DNA of 64,000 nucleotides from Palsa-506 sp963755815 (GCA_963755815.1 CAVWLF010000005.1:248001-312000); one strand, 5' to 3'; counted from the first letter of the stretch, positions 1-8,910 are shown. Numbers and translations are program-made. Notes: generated by a model from the letters alone, not told the origin.

Positions 1-383
1 TACAGGCCGGCGTAATCCTGCCGGTAAAGATCGCCGCGGGCCGCGCAGGCGCGCCAGAGCTGCTCTACCCCGGGCCGGTGCCGCGGATCGCTGCCGGTGC
101 GGATGAAGTCGTCGAACGACAGGGCCAGCGGCTCGCGCAGCCGGGCGAAGGCCGCCGCGTTCCGGTCGACCAGCCCGGCGACGGCGATGCCCTCGGCCTC
201 GGCGGCCAGCACGTTCTTCAGCGAGTTATCGTCCGTGCCGGTCTGGAACCTGACCTCGTGGCCGGCCAGCCGGTGCTGGCGGGCCAGCACGTCCGCCTGG
301 ACCAGCTCAAGCGCGAAGCCAAGGTGCGGGGGCGCATTGACGTAAGGAATCGTGGTGCTGATGTAAATGCGTTCGTTGCTCAC
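1..383 (-). CDS. metG: Methionyl-tRNA synthetase, N-terminal part (cut by window edge)
   Basis: The enzyme charges tRNA-Met with methionine in the cytosol. The reverse strand gives a 127-residue N-terminus that opens with VSNERIYISTTIPYVNAPP and continues with HLGFALELVQADVLARQ. This is the class I start of MetRS, with HLGF in the place of the HIGH signature. FQTGTDDNSLKN replaces the TGTDEHG block of the usual bacterial enzyme, which suggests a second, divergent MetRS type. The GTG start at 383 follows a clear GGAGG box. The gene runs off the left edge, so the KMSKS loop and anticodon domain cannot be seen. It lies downstream of gatB but is separated by a leader with its own promoter-like box and a terminator hairpin. 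The class is confident; the gene symbol assumes MetRS rather than a relative. Confidence 0.85.
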   Translation of the reverse strand, partial: MSNERIYISTTIPYVNAPPHLGFALELVQADVLARQHRLAGHEVRFQTGTDDNSLKNVLAAEAEGIAVAGLVDRNAAAFARLREPLALSFDDFIRTGSDPRHRPGVEQLWRACAARGDLYRQDYAGL

Positions 384-717
384 CGGAACCTCCTGGGAGA
401 CAGGGGCTCCGACCCGGGCAAAAAAAATCGAGGCCCCGATTCGGGACCTCGGCCGGACGTCGTCCGGGCAGCTTGCAGTGGCCCCGCTAGCGGGGCATCA
501 TCTCGGTGCGCTGCTGTGACGTCACGAATTCAGTATAGCCGCCCGGGCGCCGCGGATCACCACGTTAGGTGGCGCGCGCGGGCCGGCCCGCGAGCGAGCG
601 CCGGGCGGCCGCCCGCTAGGGCCCGGGCCGCGGACCGCCCGCTCAGGGCCGAGGGCGGCCCGCCCGCTCGGGCCGGGAGTCGCTCAGCCCGCTAGGCGCC
701 GGGACGCGCCCGGCCCG
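384..717 (-). promoter_or_regulatory. metG leader region with promoter-like box and gatB-distal repeats
   Basis: This 334-base stretch has no convincing gene. Read toward metG it holds a run of roughly 25-bp repeats next to the gatB stop, then TATACT at 537-532 as a possible -10 box. Next come a perfect 16-base palindrome of the type GCCCCGCTAGCGGGGC at 481-496 and a short hairpin around 457-471. A strong terminator hairpin with a U tract and the metG ribosome-binding site follow. The order promoter, hairpins, terminator, start codon fits transcription attenuation. No T-box core sequence was found. Confidence 0.5.
420..450 (-). terminator. Intrinsic terminator / possible attenuator before metG
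   Basis: On the minus strand, bases 450-430 form a perfect 9-bp stem (one G-U pair) with a 3-base loop, followed by GA and a run of seven to eight T. It is the best intrinsic terminator in the window. It ends about 37 bases before the metG start. It may end the gatCAB transcript, or it may act as an attenuator for a metG transcript that begins near 530. Confidence 0.75.
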
Positions 718-720
718 CTA
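611..720. repeat. Five degenerate ~25-bp repeats at the gatB 3' end
   Basis: A core like GCCCGCTAGGGCC recurs at about 611, 637, 662, 687 and 713, a spacing of 25-26 bp. The core is partly self-complementary. The last copy overlaps the gatB stop codon. Copies differ by one to three bases. Confidence 0.7.
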
Positions 721-2220
721 CGCCTGGCCGAGGCGCGCCAGGATGAGCTGGCCGACCCGGGCGGCGTCGGCCTGGCCGCGGGTCGCCTTCATCACGGCGC
801 CGACCAGCGCGCCGGCCGCGGCCGTCTTGCCCGCGCGGATCCTGGCCGCCACGTCCGGGTTCGCCGCGATGGCCGCATCGACGGCGGCCAGCAGGGTGGC
901 ATCGTCGCTGACCACGGCGAGGCCGCGGGCCGCCACCACCTCGTCCGGGCCGCCCTCGCCGGCCAGCACGCCGTCCAGCACCTGCCGGGCCAGCCGGTCG
1001 TTGAGCGGGCCGGCCTCGAGTGCGGCGATCCTGGCCACCTGGGCCGGCGTCACCGGCAGGGCGGCCAGCTCCACCCCGGCGTCGTTGGCGTGCCTGGACA
1101 GCTCGCCCAGCCACCACTTGCGCGCATCCGCGGCCGATGCGCCGGCCGCCACGGTCTCCGCCACCAGGTCCAGCGCCTCCGCATTGCGGAGCGCGGCCAT
1201 GTCGAGGTCAGACAGCCCCCATTCGGCCTGCAGCCGCGCCCGGCGGGCCGAGGGCAGCTCGGGCAGGGTCGCCCGCAGTTCCTCCACCCACTCCGGCGAG
1301 GGCGCGATCGGGACCAGGTCGGGCTCGGGGAAGTACCGGTAGTCCTGCGCCTCTTCCTTGCTCCGGCCCGCCGTGGTGAGCCCGCTCTCCTCATGGAAGT
1401 GCCTGGTCTCCTGCACGACCCGGCCAGCCCCGTCGAGGACTGCCGCCTGCCGCTCGATCTCGGACCGGACGGCCCGCTCGACCGAGCGCAGCGAGTTGAC
1501 GTTCTTGGTCTCGGTGCGGGTGCCCCACTGGCTCGCGCCCCGCGCCGTCAGTGACGTGTTGACGTCGCAGCGCAGCGAGCCTTCCTCCATCCGGACGTCG
1601 GATACCCCGAGTGCCCTGAGCACCTCCCGCAGTTCGGTGACGTACGCGCGAGCCACCACGGGGGCCAGCGCGCCGGTGCCGGGCACCGGCTTGGTGACGA
1701 CCTCCACCAGCGGGATGCCGGCCCGGTTGTAGTCGACGAGCGAGTAGTCGGCCCCGTGAATCCGGCCGGTCGCGCCGCCCACGTGCAGCGACTTGCCGGT
1801 GTCCTCTTCCAGGTGGACTCGCTCGATGCCGACCCGGAAGTCAGCGCCGTCGACGACGATGTCCAGCCAGCCGTCCGTGCACAGGGGCTCGTCGTACTGC
1901 GATATCTGAAAGTCCTTCGGCATATCGGGATAGAAGTAGTTTTTCCTGGCAAAGCGGCACCACGAGGCGATCGAGCAGTTCAGCGCCAGGCCGATCCTGA
2001 TCGCGTACTCGATGGCCGTCCGGTTGACCACCGGCAGCGAGCCGGGCAGGCCGAGGCAGACCGGGCAGACGGCGGCGTTGGGCTCGGCGCCGAATCCGGC
2101 CGGGCTGCCGCAGAACATCTTCGTCGTGGTGCCCAGCTCGACGTGCGTCTCCAGCCCGATGACCGGGTCGTACCTGGAGACGGCCTCGTCATAGGGGACA
2201 GCAGTCATCGACGGAGTCAT
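718..2220 (-). CDS. gatB: Asp-tRNA(Asn)/Glu-tRNA(Gln) amidotransferase subunit B
   Basis: GatB binds mischarged Glu-tRNA(Gln) or Asp-tRNA(Asn) and its kinase-like core activates the acyl group for amidation with ammonia from GatA. The 500-residue product has the normal length. Its start region carries DPVIGLETHVELGT and FCGSPAGFG, hallmarks of the GatB cradle, followed by the CPVCLGLPGSLP zinc-site region. The tail is the helical YqeY-like domain. An ATG at 2220 overlaps the gatA stop as ATGA, so the two are translationally coupled. The frame stays open further upstream but only within gatA, so that extension is rejected. Order gatC-gatA-gatB matches other actinobacteria, where this indirect route replaces GlnRS. 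Confidence 0.97.
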   Translation of the reverse strand: MTPSMTAVPYDEAVSRYDPVIGLETHVELGTTTKMFCGSPAGFGAEPNAAVCPVCLGLPGSLPVVNRTAIEYAIRIGLALNCSIASWCRFARKNYFYPDMPKDFQISQYDEPLCTDGWLDIVVDGADFRVGIERVHLEEDTGKSLHVGGATGRIHGADYSLVDYNRAGIPLVEVVTKPVPGTGALAPVVARAYVTELREVLRALGVSDVRMEEGSLRCDVNTSLTARGASQWGTRTETKNVNSLRSVERAVRSEIERQAAVLDGAGRVVQETRHFHEESGLTTAGRSKEEAQDYRYFPEPDLVPIAPSPEWVEELRATLPELPSARRARLQAEWGLSDLDMAALRNAEALDLVAETVAAGASAADARKWWLGELSRHANDAGVELAALPVTPAQVARIAALEAGPLNDRLARQVLDGVLAGEGGPDEVVAARGLAVVSDDATLLAAVDAAIAANPDVAARIRAGKTAAAGALVGAVMKATRGQADAARVGQLILARLGQA

Positions 2221-3761
2221 CGCCCGCCCTCCTCGCTGGGCCTGGCCTCGCTGGGCCTGGCCTCGCCGAGCCCGTTGGCCTCGTCCAGCAGCGGGTGCCC
2301 GCGGCGCTGCGTCAGTGCTGCTTCCACGGCCGCCGCGACCCGGTACATCCGGTCGTCGGCGAGTACCGGCGCCATGATCTGCAGGCCGACCGGCAGGCCA
2401 TCCTCGGGCGCGAGACCGCACGGCACCGAAATCGCCGCGTTACCCGCCAGATCGGACGGGATCGTGCACAGATCCGCGAGGTACATCGCCAGCGGGTCGT
2501 CGGCCCGCTCGCCGATCGGGAAGGCGGTCGTCGGCGTGGCGGGTGATACCAGCACGTCGACCTGCTCGAATGCCGCGTCGAAGTCCCTGATGATCAGTGT
2601 CCGGACCTGCTGCGCCTTGCCGTAGTAGGCGTCGTAATAGCCGCTGGACAGGGCGTACGTGCCCAGCATGATCCGGCGCTTGACCTCAGCGCCGAAGCCC
2701 GCCGCGCGGGTCAGCGCCATGACCTCCTCGGCGCTGTGCGTGCCGTCATCCCCGGTCCGGAGGCCGTATCGCATCCCGTCGAAGCGGGCCAGGTTCGACG
2801 AGCACTCGCTCGGCGCGATCAGGTAGTAGGCCGGCAGGGCGTAGCCGAAGTGCGGGCAGGAGACCTCGGAGACCTTCGCGCCCAGCGACTCCAGCAATTC
2901 CACCGCCTCGGTAAACCGGGTCATGACGCCGGGCTGGTACCCCTCGCCGGCGAACTCGGCCACCACGCCAATGCGCAGTCCGGCGACGTCCGCCTGCCGG
3001 GCCGCGGCCACCACGGGCGGGACCGGCGCGTCCACCGAGGTCGAGTCGCACGGGTCGTGCCCGGACATGGCCTCGTGCAGCAGCGCGGCGTCGAGCACCG
3101 TCCGGGCCAGCGGCCCCGGCGTGTCGAGCGAGGAGGCGAAGGCCACGACGCCGTACCGGGAGGAACCGCCGTAGGTCGGCTTGGCCCCGACGATCCCGCA
3201 GACCGCGCCCGGCTGCCGGATCGACCCGCCGGTGTCGGTGCCGAGCGCCAGCGGGGCCTCGAACGCGGCGACCGCCGCCGACGAGCCGCCGGACGAGCCG
3301 CCGGGCACCAGGCTGAGATCCCACGGGTTGCGTGACGGGCCGAAGGCCGAGTTCTCGGTGGAGGAGCCCATGGCGAACTCGTCCATGTTGGTCTTGCCGA
3401 GAATGACCATCCCGGCGTTCCTGAGCCGGCTGGTGATGGTCGCGTCGTACGGGGGCTGCCAGCCGGCCAGGATGCGCGATCCGCAGGTCGTGGGCATGTC
3501 CGTGGTGGTGAAGAGGTCCTTCAGCGCCAGCGGGACCCCGGCCAGCGGCCCGAGCGGCTGGCCGGCCGCGCGCCGGTCGTCGACCGCCTGGGCGGCGCGC
3601 AGCGCGCTATCCGCCGCCACGTGCAGGAAGGCGTGCACGCGCTGGTCCACGGCCTCGATCCGGTCCAGGTGCGCCCGGGTGACCTCAACCGACGATACGT
3701 CGCCCGCCGCGATCAGCGCCGCGATCCCGGCGGCCGTCATCCTGGTCAGCTCGCTGCCCAT
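2217..3761 (-). CDS. gatA: Asp-tRNA(Asn)/Glu-tRNA(Gln) amidotransferase subunit A
   Basis: GatA is the glutaminase of the complex: it frees ammonia from glutamine and channels it to GatB. The 514-residue protein is an amidase-signature enzyme. The catalytic Lys81-Ser156-Ser180 triad can be read in LALKDLF, VPGGSSGGSS and GTDTGGSIR. The start ATG at 3761 lies two bases after the gatC stop, and the end overlaps gatB by four bases. Length and motif spacing agree with GatA rather than a general amidase. Confidence is high from both sequence and operon position. Confidence 0.97.
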   Translation of the reverse strand: MGSELTRMTAAGIAALIAAGDVSSVEVTRAHLDRIEAVDQRVHAFLHVAADSALRAAQAVDDRRAAGQPLGPLAGVPLALKDLFTTTDMPTTCGSRILAGWQPPYDATITSRLRNAGMVILGKTNMDEFAMGSSTENSAFGPSRNPWDLSLVPGGSSGGSSAAVAAFEAPLALGTDTGGSIRQPGAVCGIVGAKPTYGGSSRYGVVAFASSLDTPGPLARTVLDAALLHEAMSGHDPCDSTSVDAPVPPVVAAARQADVAGLRIGVVAEFAGEGYQPGVMTRFTEAVELLESLGAKVSEVSCPHFGYALPAYYLIAPSECSSNLARFDGMRYGLRTGDDGTHSAEEVMALTRAAGFGAEVKRRIMLGTYALSSGYYDAYYGKAQQVRTLIIRDFDAAFEQVDVLVSPATPTTAFPIGERADDPLAMYLADLCTIPSDLAGNAAISVPCGLAPEDGLPVGLQIMAPVLADDRMYRVAAAVEAALTQRRGHPLLDEANGLGEARPSEARPSEEGGR

Positions 3762-3763
3762 GA

Positions 3764-4057
3764 TCAGTCCTCCGTCAGGATGCGCGGGACGCGGAACCTG
3801 CCCTGCTCAGCGGCCGGCGCCTGATCAAGCACGGCATCCGCGCCGAGCGGGGGCACGATGACGTCCTCGCGGAATACGTTCGTGACGGGCACCGCGTGCG
3901 TCGTCGGCGGGATCCCGTCGGCGGCCACCTCCTGCACCCGGGCCACCGCCCCGATGATCACGTCCAGCTGGCCGGCGAAGCGATCGAGCTCGTCCTCGGA
4001 CAGGGCCAGCCGCGACAGCGTGGCCAGGTGGGCGACCTCCTCGCGGGTAATAGACAT
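3764..4057 (-). CDS. gatC: Asp-tRNA(Asn)/Glu-tRNA(Gln) amidotransferase subunit C
   Basis: GatC is the small belt subunit that wraps GatA and GatB together. The 97-residue product begins SITREEVAHLATLSRLALSE and ends with a conserved FRVPRILTED tail typical of the family. A start three codons upstream (ATG 4066) is possible, but TAGGAT at 4070-4065 sits exactly seven bases before ATG 4057 and no Shine-Dalgarno sequence is visible. That is the pattern of a leaderless transcript. It heads the gatCAB operon, with 484 bases of noncoding DNA separating it from ligA. Confidence 0.93.
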   Translation of the reverse strand: MSITREEVAHLATLSRLALSEDELDRFAGQLDVIIGAVARVQEVAADGIPPTTHAVPVTNVFREDVIVPPLGADAVLDQAPAAEQGRFRVPRILTED

Positions 4058-4066
4058 GGGGGTCAT

Positions 4067-4550
4067 CCTATGGGCCGGGCCGGGCGGACGCCGACGGCAT
4101 TTTTCGGGCCGGCCCTAGGAGGTGAGGCTGGCGGGCGGCCCGGGAGCGGCGACCGGCTCGGCCGGGGCGCTGACCGGGGCGCTGGCCGGCGGGCCGGGCC
4201 CGGCGGGTGGCGGGGCCGGCGGAGGCGCCGGCGGGCCGGCCGGGCGGGGGATGCTGATGGCCCGGGTGGCGGGCAGCTGCGCCGGGCGCCGGGCGGCCGG
4301 CACCCGGTGCCCGTCGTGATCACCAGCCGCGTGCGCGGGCTCGCTGGTGAGGTCCTCACGCGTGGGAACCGCTGCGTTTACGCGCGTGCTCCTCGGGCTC
4401 GTGAGGAGCGTACGGCGAAAATCGTACTTCCTGAAACCAATCGCATACTATCCGTTACGGCCTGGCTGGCTGGGCTCATTCGCCCGGAGTTCTCCAGCCC
4501 GATCAGCCGGGTCCCGCCGCCGGATCCGCCGGCCGGCCCGGGCGACCGGA
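4067..4550. other. Intergenic region between ligA and gatC
   Basis: No gene is convincing here. The gatC-proximal half is a strongly biased C/G stretch that reads as Pro/Ala-rich peptide in several minus-strand frames. The longest natural-looking frame lacks a usable start and opens just after a TAG. The ligA-proximal half is less GC-rich around 4400-4460 and holds an inverted repeat at 4388-4409 (arms GCTCCTC / GAGGAGC), which may end the ligA transcript. The gatC promoter box lies at 4065-4070. Confidence 0.5.
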
Positions 4551-6713
4551 TCAGCCGGCCGGATCCGCCGCCGCGACGGCCGCGGCCCGCGCCGCATCGG
4601 GCCCCTGCTCAAGCAGCACCACCAGGCCCGCCTCGTCCAGGATGGGCACGCCGAGCGAGGCGGCCTTGTCGTATTTGGAGCCCGGGTTCTCCCCGGCCAC
4701 GACGAAGTCGGTCTTCTTCGAAACTGAGCCGGCCACCTTCCCGCCCAGACCCTGCACCGCCTCGCCGGCCTCGGTCCGGCTGCGTCCGGCCAGGGTGCCG
4801 GTGATGACCACCGTCACCCCGGTCAGCGGCCGGGCGACGCGCGAGCCGCCGGCGAAGTCCGGATCGGTGAGCCGCACGCCGGCCGCGCGCCACTTCGCCA
4901 CGATGGCCTGATGCCAGTCCACCGCGAACCAGTCGATCACCGCGGCGGCGATCGTCGGGCCGACGTCATCGGCGGCGGTCAGCTGGTCGGCGGTCGCGGC
5001 GGCGATCGCGTCCAGGGAGCCGAACTCAAGGGCCAGCGCCCGGGCCGCGGTCGGCCCGACGTGCCTGATCGACAGCGCGACCAGGATCCGCCACAGCGGG
5101 CGGCTGCGCGCTTCCTCCAGGTTGTGCAGCAGCTTCACCGCGTTCGCGCTCAGCGTGCCCTGCTTGACCACGAAGAACGGGCAGCCGGCCAGCTTCTCGG
5201 CGGTCAGCGCGAAGATGTCGCCCTCGTCGGTGACCAGCCCGGCGTCCAGCAGCGCGACTACGGCCTCGTAGCCGAGCACCTCGATGTCGAGTGCGCCGCG
5301 GCCGGCCAGGTGGAACAGCCGCTCGCGCAGCTGCGCGGGGCAGGACCTGGTGTTCGGGCAGCGCCAGTCGACCTCGTCTTCCTCCCGGGCCAGCGCGGTC
5401 TGGCAGGAGGGGCAGCGGGACGGGAATTCGAACGCCCGCTCGGTGCCGGTCCGCAGGTCGGCGACCGGCCCGACCACCTCGGGGATGACGTCGCCGGCCT
5501 TGCGCAGCACCACCATGTCGCCGATCAGGACGCCCTTGCGGGCGAGCTCGTCGGCGTTGTGCAGGGTCGCCCGGTCCACGGTCGAGCCGCTGACCTTGAC
5601 CGGCTCCATCACCGCGAACGGGGTCACCCGCCCGGTGCGGCCCACGTTGACCCTGATGTCGAGCAGCCGGGTGGTGACCTCCTCCGGCGGGTACTTGTAC
5701 GCGATCGCCCAGCGCGGCGCCCGGCTGGTCGCGCCGAGCGCGCGCTGCACCGCCAGCCGGTCGAGCTTGACCACGACGCCGTCGATCTCGTACGGCGGAT
5801 CGTGCCGGTGCTCGGCGTAGTACCCGACGTAGGCCCGCACGGCCGCCAGGTCGTCGACCACCTTGACCAGGTCGCTGACCGGCAGGCCCCAGCCGCGCAG
5901 CAGCTCGTACCAGCCGGACTGGGTGTCCGGGACGGCGGCGGGCAGGCCGGCCACGTCCGGGCCGGGCATGCCGCTCCCGCCAGTGTCCTCGCCGGGCACG
6001 GCCAGCCCGTGCACGATCAGGCCGAGCGGCCGCGTCGCGGTCACCCGCGGGTCCTTCTGCCGCAGTGACCCGGCGGCCGAGTTGCGCGGGTTCGCGAACG
6101 GTGCCCGGCCGGCCTCGGTCAGCCGCTCGTTCAGCTCATGGAACGCGGTGACCGGCAGGAACACCTCGCCCCTGACCTCCAGGGTCTCCGGCCAGCCGGT
6201 ACCGGCCAGCCGGGTCGGCACCGCGGCGATCGTCTTGACGTTCGGCGTGACATCCTCGCCGGTGACGCCGTCGCCCCGGGTGGCCGCCCGGACCAGCCGG
6301 CCGCCCCGGTACACCAGGGCGATCGCCAGCCCGTCGATCTTCAGCTCGCAGAGGTACGGACCCACGGTGTCCAGCGACGCGGCGGCGCCGAGCCGGTCGG
6401 CCCGGGCGGCCCATCCGTCCAGTTCCTCGGCCGAGAACGCGTTGTCGAGGCTGAGCAGCCGCTCCAGGTGCTGCACCGGCGTGAAGTCGGTGGAGATCGC
6501 CCCGCCGACCTTCTGGGTCGGCGACTCCGGGGTGCGCAGGTCCGGGTACTGCTCCTCAAGCTCCCGCAGCTCGCGCATCAGCCGGTCGTACTCGGCGTCC
6601 GAGACCAGCGGCGAGTCGAGCACGTGGTAGCGGTAGTTGTGCTCGGTGACCTGGTCGGCTAGCTCGGCATGCCGGTGCCGTGCGGTCACGTCGGCGGCGG
6701 CAGGCTCAGTCAC
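4551..6713 (-). CDS. ligA: NAD-dependent DNA ligase
   Basis: LigA seals nicks during replication and repair using NAD. The 720-residue protein has the full domain set. There is an N-terminal Ia region with YDRLMREL, an adenylation domain with the AMP-accepting Lys125 in CELKIDGLA, and an OB fold. A four-Cys zinc finger follows (CPSC ... CPNTRSCPAQ, about residues 423-446), then HhH motifs and a C-terminal BRCT domain (RPLTGVTVVITGTLAG onward). It starts with GTG at 6713, overlapping the stop of the MetE-like gene by four bases, so the two are coupled. It has the same neighbour as Rv3014c in M. tuberculosis. Confidence 0.97.
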   Translation of the reverse strand: MTEPAAADVTARHRHAELADQVTEHNYRYHVLDSPLVSDAEYDRLMRELRELEEQYPDLRTPESPTQKVGGAISTDFTPVQHLERLLSLDNAFSAEELDGWAARADRLGAAASLDTVGPYLCELKIDGLAIALVYRGGRLVRAATRGDGVTGEDVTPNVKTIAAVPTRLAGTGWPETLEVRGEVFLPVTAFHELNERLTEAGRAPFANPRNSAAGSLRQKDPRVTATRPLGLIVHGLAVPGEDTGGSGMPGPDVAGLPAAVPDTQSGWYELLRGWGLPVSDLVKVVDDLAAVRAYVGYYAEHRHDPPYEIDGVVVKLDRLAVQRALGATSRAPRWAIAYKYPPEEVTTRLLDIRVNVGRTGRVTPFAVMEPVKVSGSTVDRATLHNADELARKGVLIGDMVVLRKAGDVIPEVVGPVADLRTGTERAFEFPSRCPSCQTALAREEDEVDWRCPNTRSCPAQLRERLFHLAGRGALDIEVLGYEAVVALLDAGLVTDEGDIFALTAEKLAGCPFFVVKQGTLSANAVKLLHNLEEARSRPLWRILVALSIRHVGPTAARALALEFGSLDAIAAATADQLTAADDVGPTIAAAVIDWFAVDWHQAIVAKWRAAGVRLTDPDFAGGSRVARPLTGVTVVITGTLAGRSRTEAGEAVQGLGGKVAGSVSKKTDFVVAGENPGSKYDKAASLGVPILDEAGLVVLLEQGPDAARAAAVAAADPAG

Positions 6714-7750
6714 CGCTGGCCCTCCTCGACTAGCTCGGGCATGATCCTCGCGGCTTCCCGGCAGCGGGCCAGCGCCGCGCGCGCGGCGGCCGGCGATGCT
6801 CCGGCCAGGCCGCAGGCCGGGGTGATGACCACCTGGCTGGCCAGCTTCCCGGCGGGCAGCCCCATCCGCCGCCAGAGCGCGATCACCTCCGCGGCCGTAT
6901 CGCGCGGTGCGGGCGAGTCGGCCCGGGTGCCCCGTTCAAGTTCGGTGCTGGTGCCGGCCAGGATGCCCAGGCCGGCTTCGGCCGTCTCGGCCAGCCCATC
7001 CTCTTCCTCCCGCCGCAGCAGGCTGAGGTCGAAGCCGATCGCTCCGGCACCGCAGTCACGGACGATCTCAAACGGGATTTCCGGGGCGCAGCAGTGCACG
7101 ATAGCGAAGGCCTTCGCGGCGGTCAGGACCGTGCGCAGGGCGGCCGCGGTCACCGTGGTGTCTACGGCGCCGATCCGGTTCAGGCCGCTGGCCGTCGGCA
7201 CCCGGCCGGCCAGCACCGCGGGCAGCGCGGGCTCATCGAGCTGCAGTAGCACGGCCGCGCCCGGGACCCGCTTCCTGACCTCGGCCACGTGCGCGGCCAC
7301 GCCCTCGGCCAGCGACTGGGTCAGGTCGGCCACCGCGCCCGGGTCAGCCAGCGCCGGGTTCTGGCTGCGGGTCAGCTCGATCGTGGCCGCCATCGTCCAC
7401 GGCCCGCATACCTGCACCTTCAGGACGGTGTCCAAGCCGTCGGCGGCCTGCTCAAGCGCATCCAGGTCGCGCTGCAGCAGCCCGGCGGCGTGCCGCAGGT
7501 CGCGCCCGGGCCGGGCCGCGAACCGCCAGCCGCTGGTGGTGGTCTCCACCGCCAGGCCCGGGAGCATGGCGGCGGTCCGCCCGGTGAGGTCAGCGCCCGG
7601 TCCCCGGCCGGGCAGCTCGGGCAGGTACGGGAAGCCGGGCAGCTCGCCGAGTACGACGGCGATGGCCTCGGCCGGGTCAGTGCCCGGCATCGATCCGATG
7701 CCGGTGGCGCTGCCGGGCGGCCAGGGGTAAGGCGGCGTTTCTTGGCTCAC
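6710..7750 (-). CDS. MetE C-terminal-domain-like protein (methionine synthase II family)
   Basis: This 346-residue protein resembles the C-terminal (beta/alpha)8 domain of cobalamin-independent methionine synthase and the related uroporphyrinogen decarboxylase fold. Visible family features are GSMPGTDPAEA near the start, LQLDEPALP in the middle, and IVHCCAPEIPFEI, which provides a His-Cys metal-site motif. It is only half the size of MetE and lacks the N-terminal domain that binds folate, so classical methionine synthesis from methyl-folate is doubtful. A homologue sits in the same place next to ligA in M. tuberculosis (Rv3015c), and its role is not settled. It starts 14 bases after the mnmA stop and overlaps ligA. 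Confidence 0.8.
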   Translation of the reverse strand: MSQETPPYPWPPGSATGIGSMPGTDPAEAIAVVLGELPGFPYLPELPGRGPGADLTGRTAAMLPGLAVETTTSGWRFAARPGRDLRHAAGLLQRDLDALEQAADGLDTVLKVQVCGPWTMAATIELTRSQNPALADPGAVADLTQSLAEGVAAHVAEVRKRVPGAAVLLQLDEPALPAVLAGRVPTASGLNRIGAVDTTVTAAALRTVLTAAKAFAIVHCCAPEIPFEIVRDCGAGAIGFDLSLLRREEEDGLAETAEAGLGILAGTSTELERGTRADSPAPRDTAAEVIALWRRMGLPAGKLASQVVITPACGLAGASPAAARAALARCREAARIMPELVEEGQR

Positions 7751-7764
7751 CCCTGGCAGCCTAG

Positions 7765-8910
7765 CTACCGCACCGGCTGCAGGTCATGATCCGGCGGCCG
7801 GGCGCGGGATCGTGCCGCCCGGTCGGTGCCGGTGATCGTGGCCGAGCCGAGCACGGTGTCCCCGGCGTAGAGGACCGTCGCCTGGCCCTTGGCCACGCCC
7901 CGGGCGGGCGCGCGCAGCGTGATCAGCAGGCCGTCGCCATCTGGGCTGGCGGTGGCCGGCACAGCGGTGCTGTGCGCGCGCAGCTGGACCAGGCAGTCGA
8001 TCGGCCCGGCTGGCGGCGCGCAGCCGGTCCACACCGGGCGCTGCGCCTCGATCTCCAGCACGTCGAGGGACTCGGCCGGGCCGACGGTCACCGTCCCGGA
8101 CACCGGCTCGATGTCCAGTACGTACCTCGGCCTGCCGTCCGACGCCGGGAAGCCGATACGCAGCCCCCGCCGCTGGCCGATCGTGAAGCCGTACGAGCCC
8201 TCGTGGCGGCCGACCAGGGCGCCCGCCTCGTCCACGATCTGGCCCGGCGCTGCCCCCAGCCGGTCCTGCAGGAACTTCCTGGTGTCGCCGTCCGCGATGA
8301 AGCACACGTCGTGGCTGTCCGGCTTATCCGCCACCGCCAGTCCCCGAGCCGCGGCCTCCCGGCGGACTGCTTCCTTGGTGCAGCCACCGAGCGGGAACAT
8401 GGCCCGGCTGAGCTGGTCGCCGGTCAGCACGGCGAGTACGTACGACTGGTCCTTGGCCATATCCACGCTGCGGGCCAGCCTCGGGGCGCCGCCTGCCGCG
8501 GCCGGCGGCGTCAGCCTGGCGTGGTGGCCGGTGCAGACCGCGTCGAAGCCGAGGGCCACCGCCCGGTCCAGGACCGCGGCGAACTTGATCTTCTCGTTGC
8601 AGCGCAGGCACGGGTTCGGGGTGTTGCCCCGGGCGTACTCGTCCACGAAGTCCTGCACCACGTCGTCGCGGAACCGCTCGGCCATGTCCCAGATGTAGAA
8701 GGGGATCCCGATCACGTCCGCCGCCCGCCGGGCGTCCCTGGCGTCCTCCAGCGTGCAGCAGCCGCGCGCGCCGGTTCGGTAGGACTGCGGGTTCATGGAC
8801 AGTGCGAGATGGACGCCGGTCACGTCGTGGCCGGCCTCGGCGGCCCGGGCCGCGGCCACCGCTGAGTCAACGCCGCCGGACATGGCGGCCAGCACGCGCA
8901 GTCGAGTCAT
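7765..8910 (-). CDS. mnmA: tRNA-specific 2-thiouridylase
   Basis: MnmA puts sulfur on the wobble uridine of Lys, Glu and Gln tRNAs, using sulfur passed on from a cysteine desulfurase. The 381-residue product has the ATP-binding PP-loop SGGVDS at residues 11-16. The catalytic Cys lies in NPCLRCNEKIKF (about 102/105), and the persulfide-forming partner Cys in SHDVCFIADGD. The central GQRRGLRIGF segment and the C-terminal barrel are present. A TACCCT box lies nine bases before the ATG, so the leader is very short or absent. In other actinobacteria iscS adjoins mnmA; here about 3.1 kb of unrelated genes separate them. Confidence 0.96.
   Translation of the reverse strand: MTRLRVLAAMSGGVDSAVAAARAAEAGHDVTGVHLALSMNPQSYRTGARGCCTLEDARDARRAADVIGIPFYIWDMAERFRDDVVQDFVDEYARGNTPNPCLRCNEKIKFAAVLDRAVALGFDAVCTGHHARLTPPAAAGGAPRLARSVDMAKDQSYVLAVLTGDQLSRAMFPLGGCTKEAVRREAAARGLAVADKPDSHDVCFIADGDTRKFLQDRLGAAPGQIVDEAGALVGRHEGSYGFTIGQRRGLRIGFPASDGRPRYVLDIEPVSGTVTVGPAESLDVLEIEAQRPVWTGCAPPAGPIDCLVQLRAHSTAVPATASPDGDGLLITLRAPARGVAKGQATVLYAGDTVLGSATITGTDRAARSRARPPDHDLQPVR

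Noticed and set aside
420..600. T-box riboswitch upstream of metG
   Set aside because: No T-box core or specifier-loop pattern could be found; only hairpins and a terminator are visible.
4115..4359. Pro/Ala-rich minus-strand ORFs between ligA and gatC
   Set aside because: Two frames compete, neither has a ribosome-binding site, and the best-looking one opens after a stop with no nearby start.
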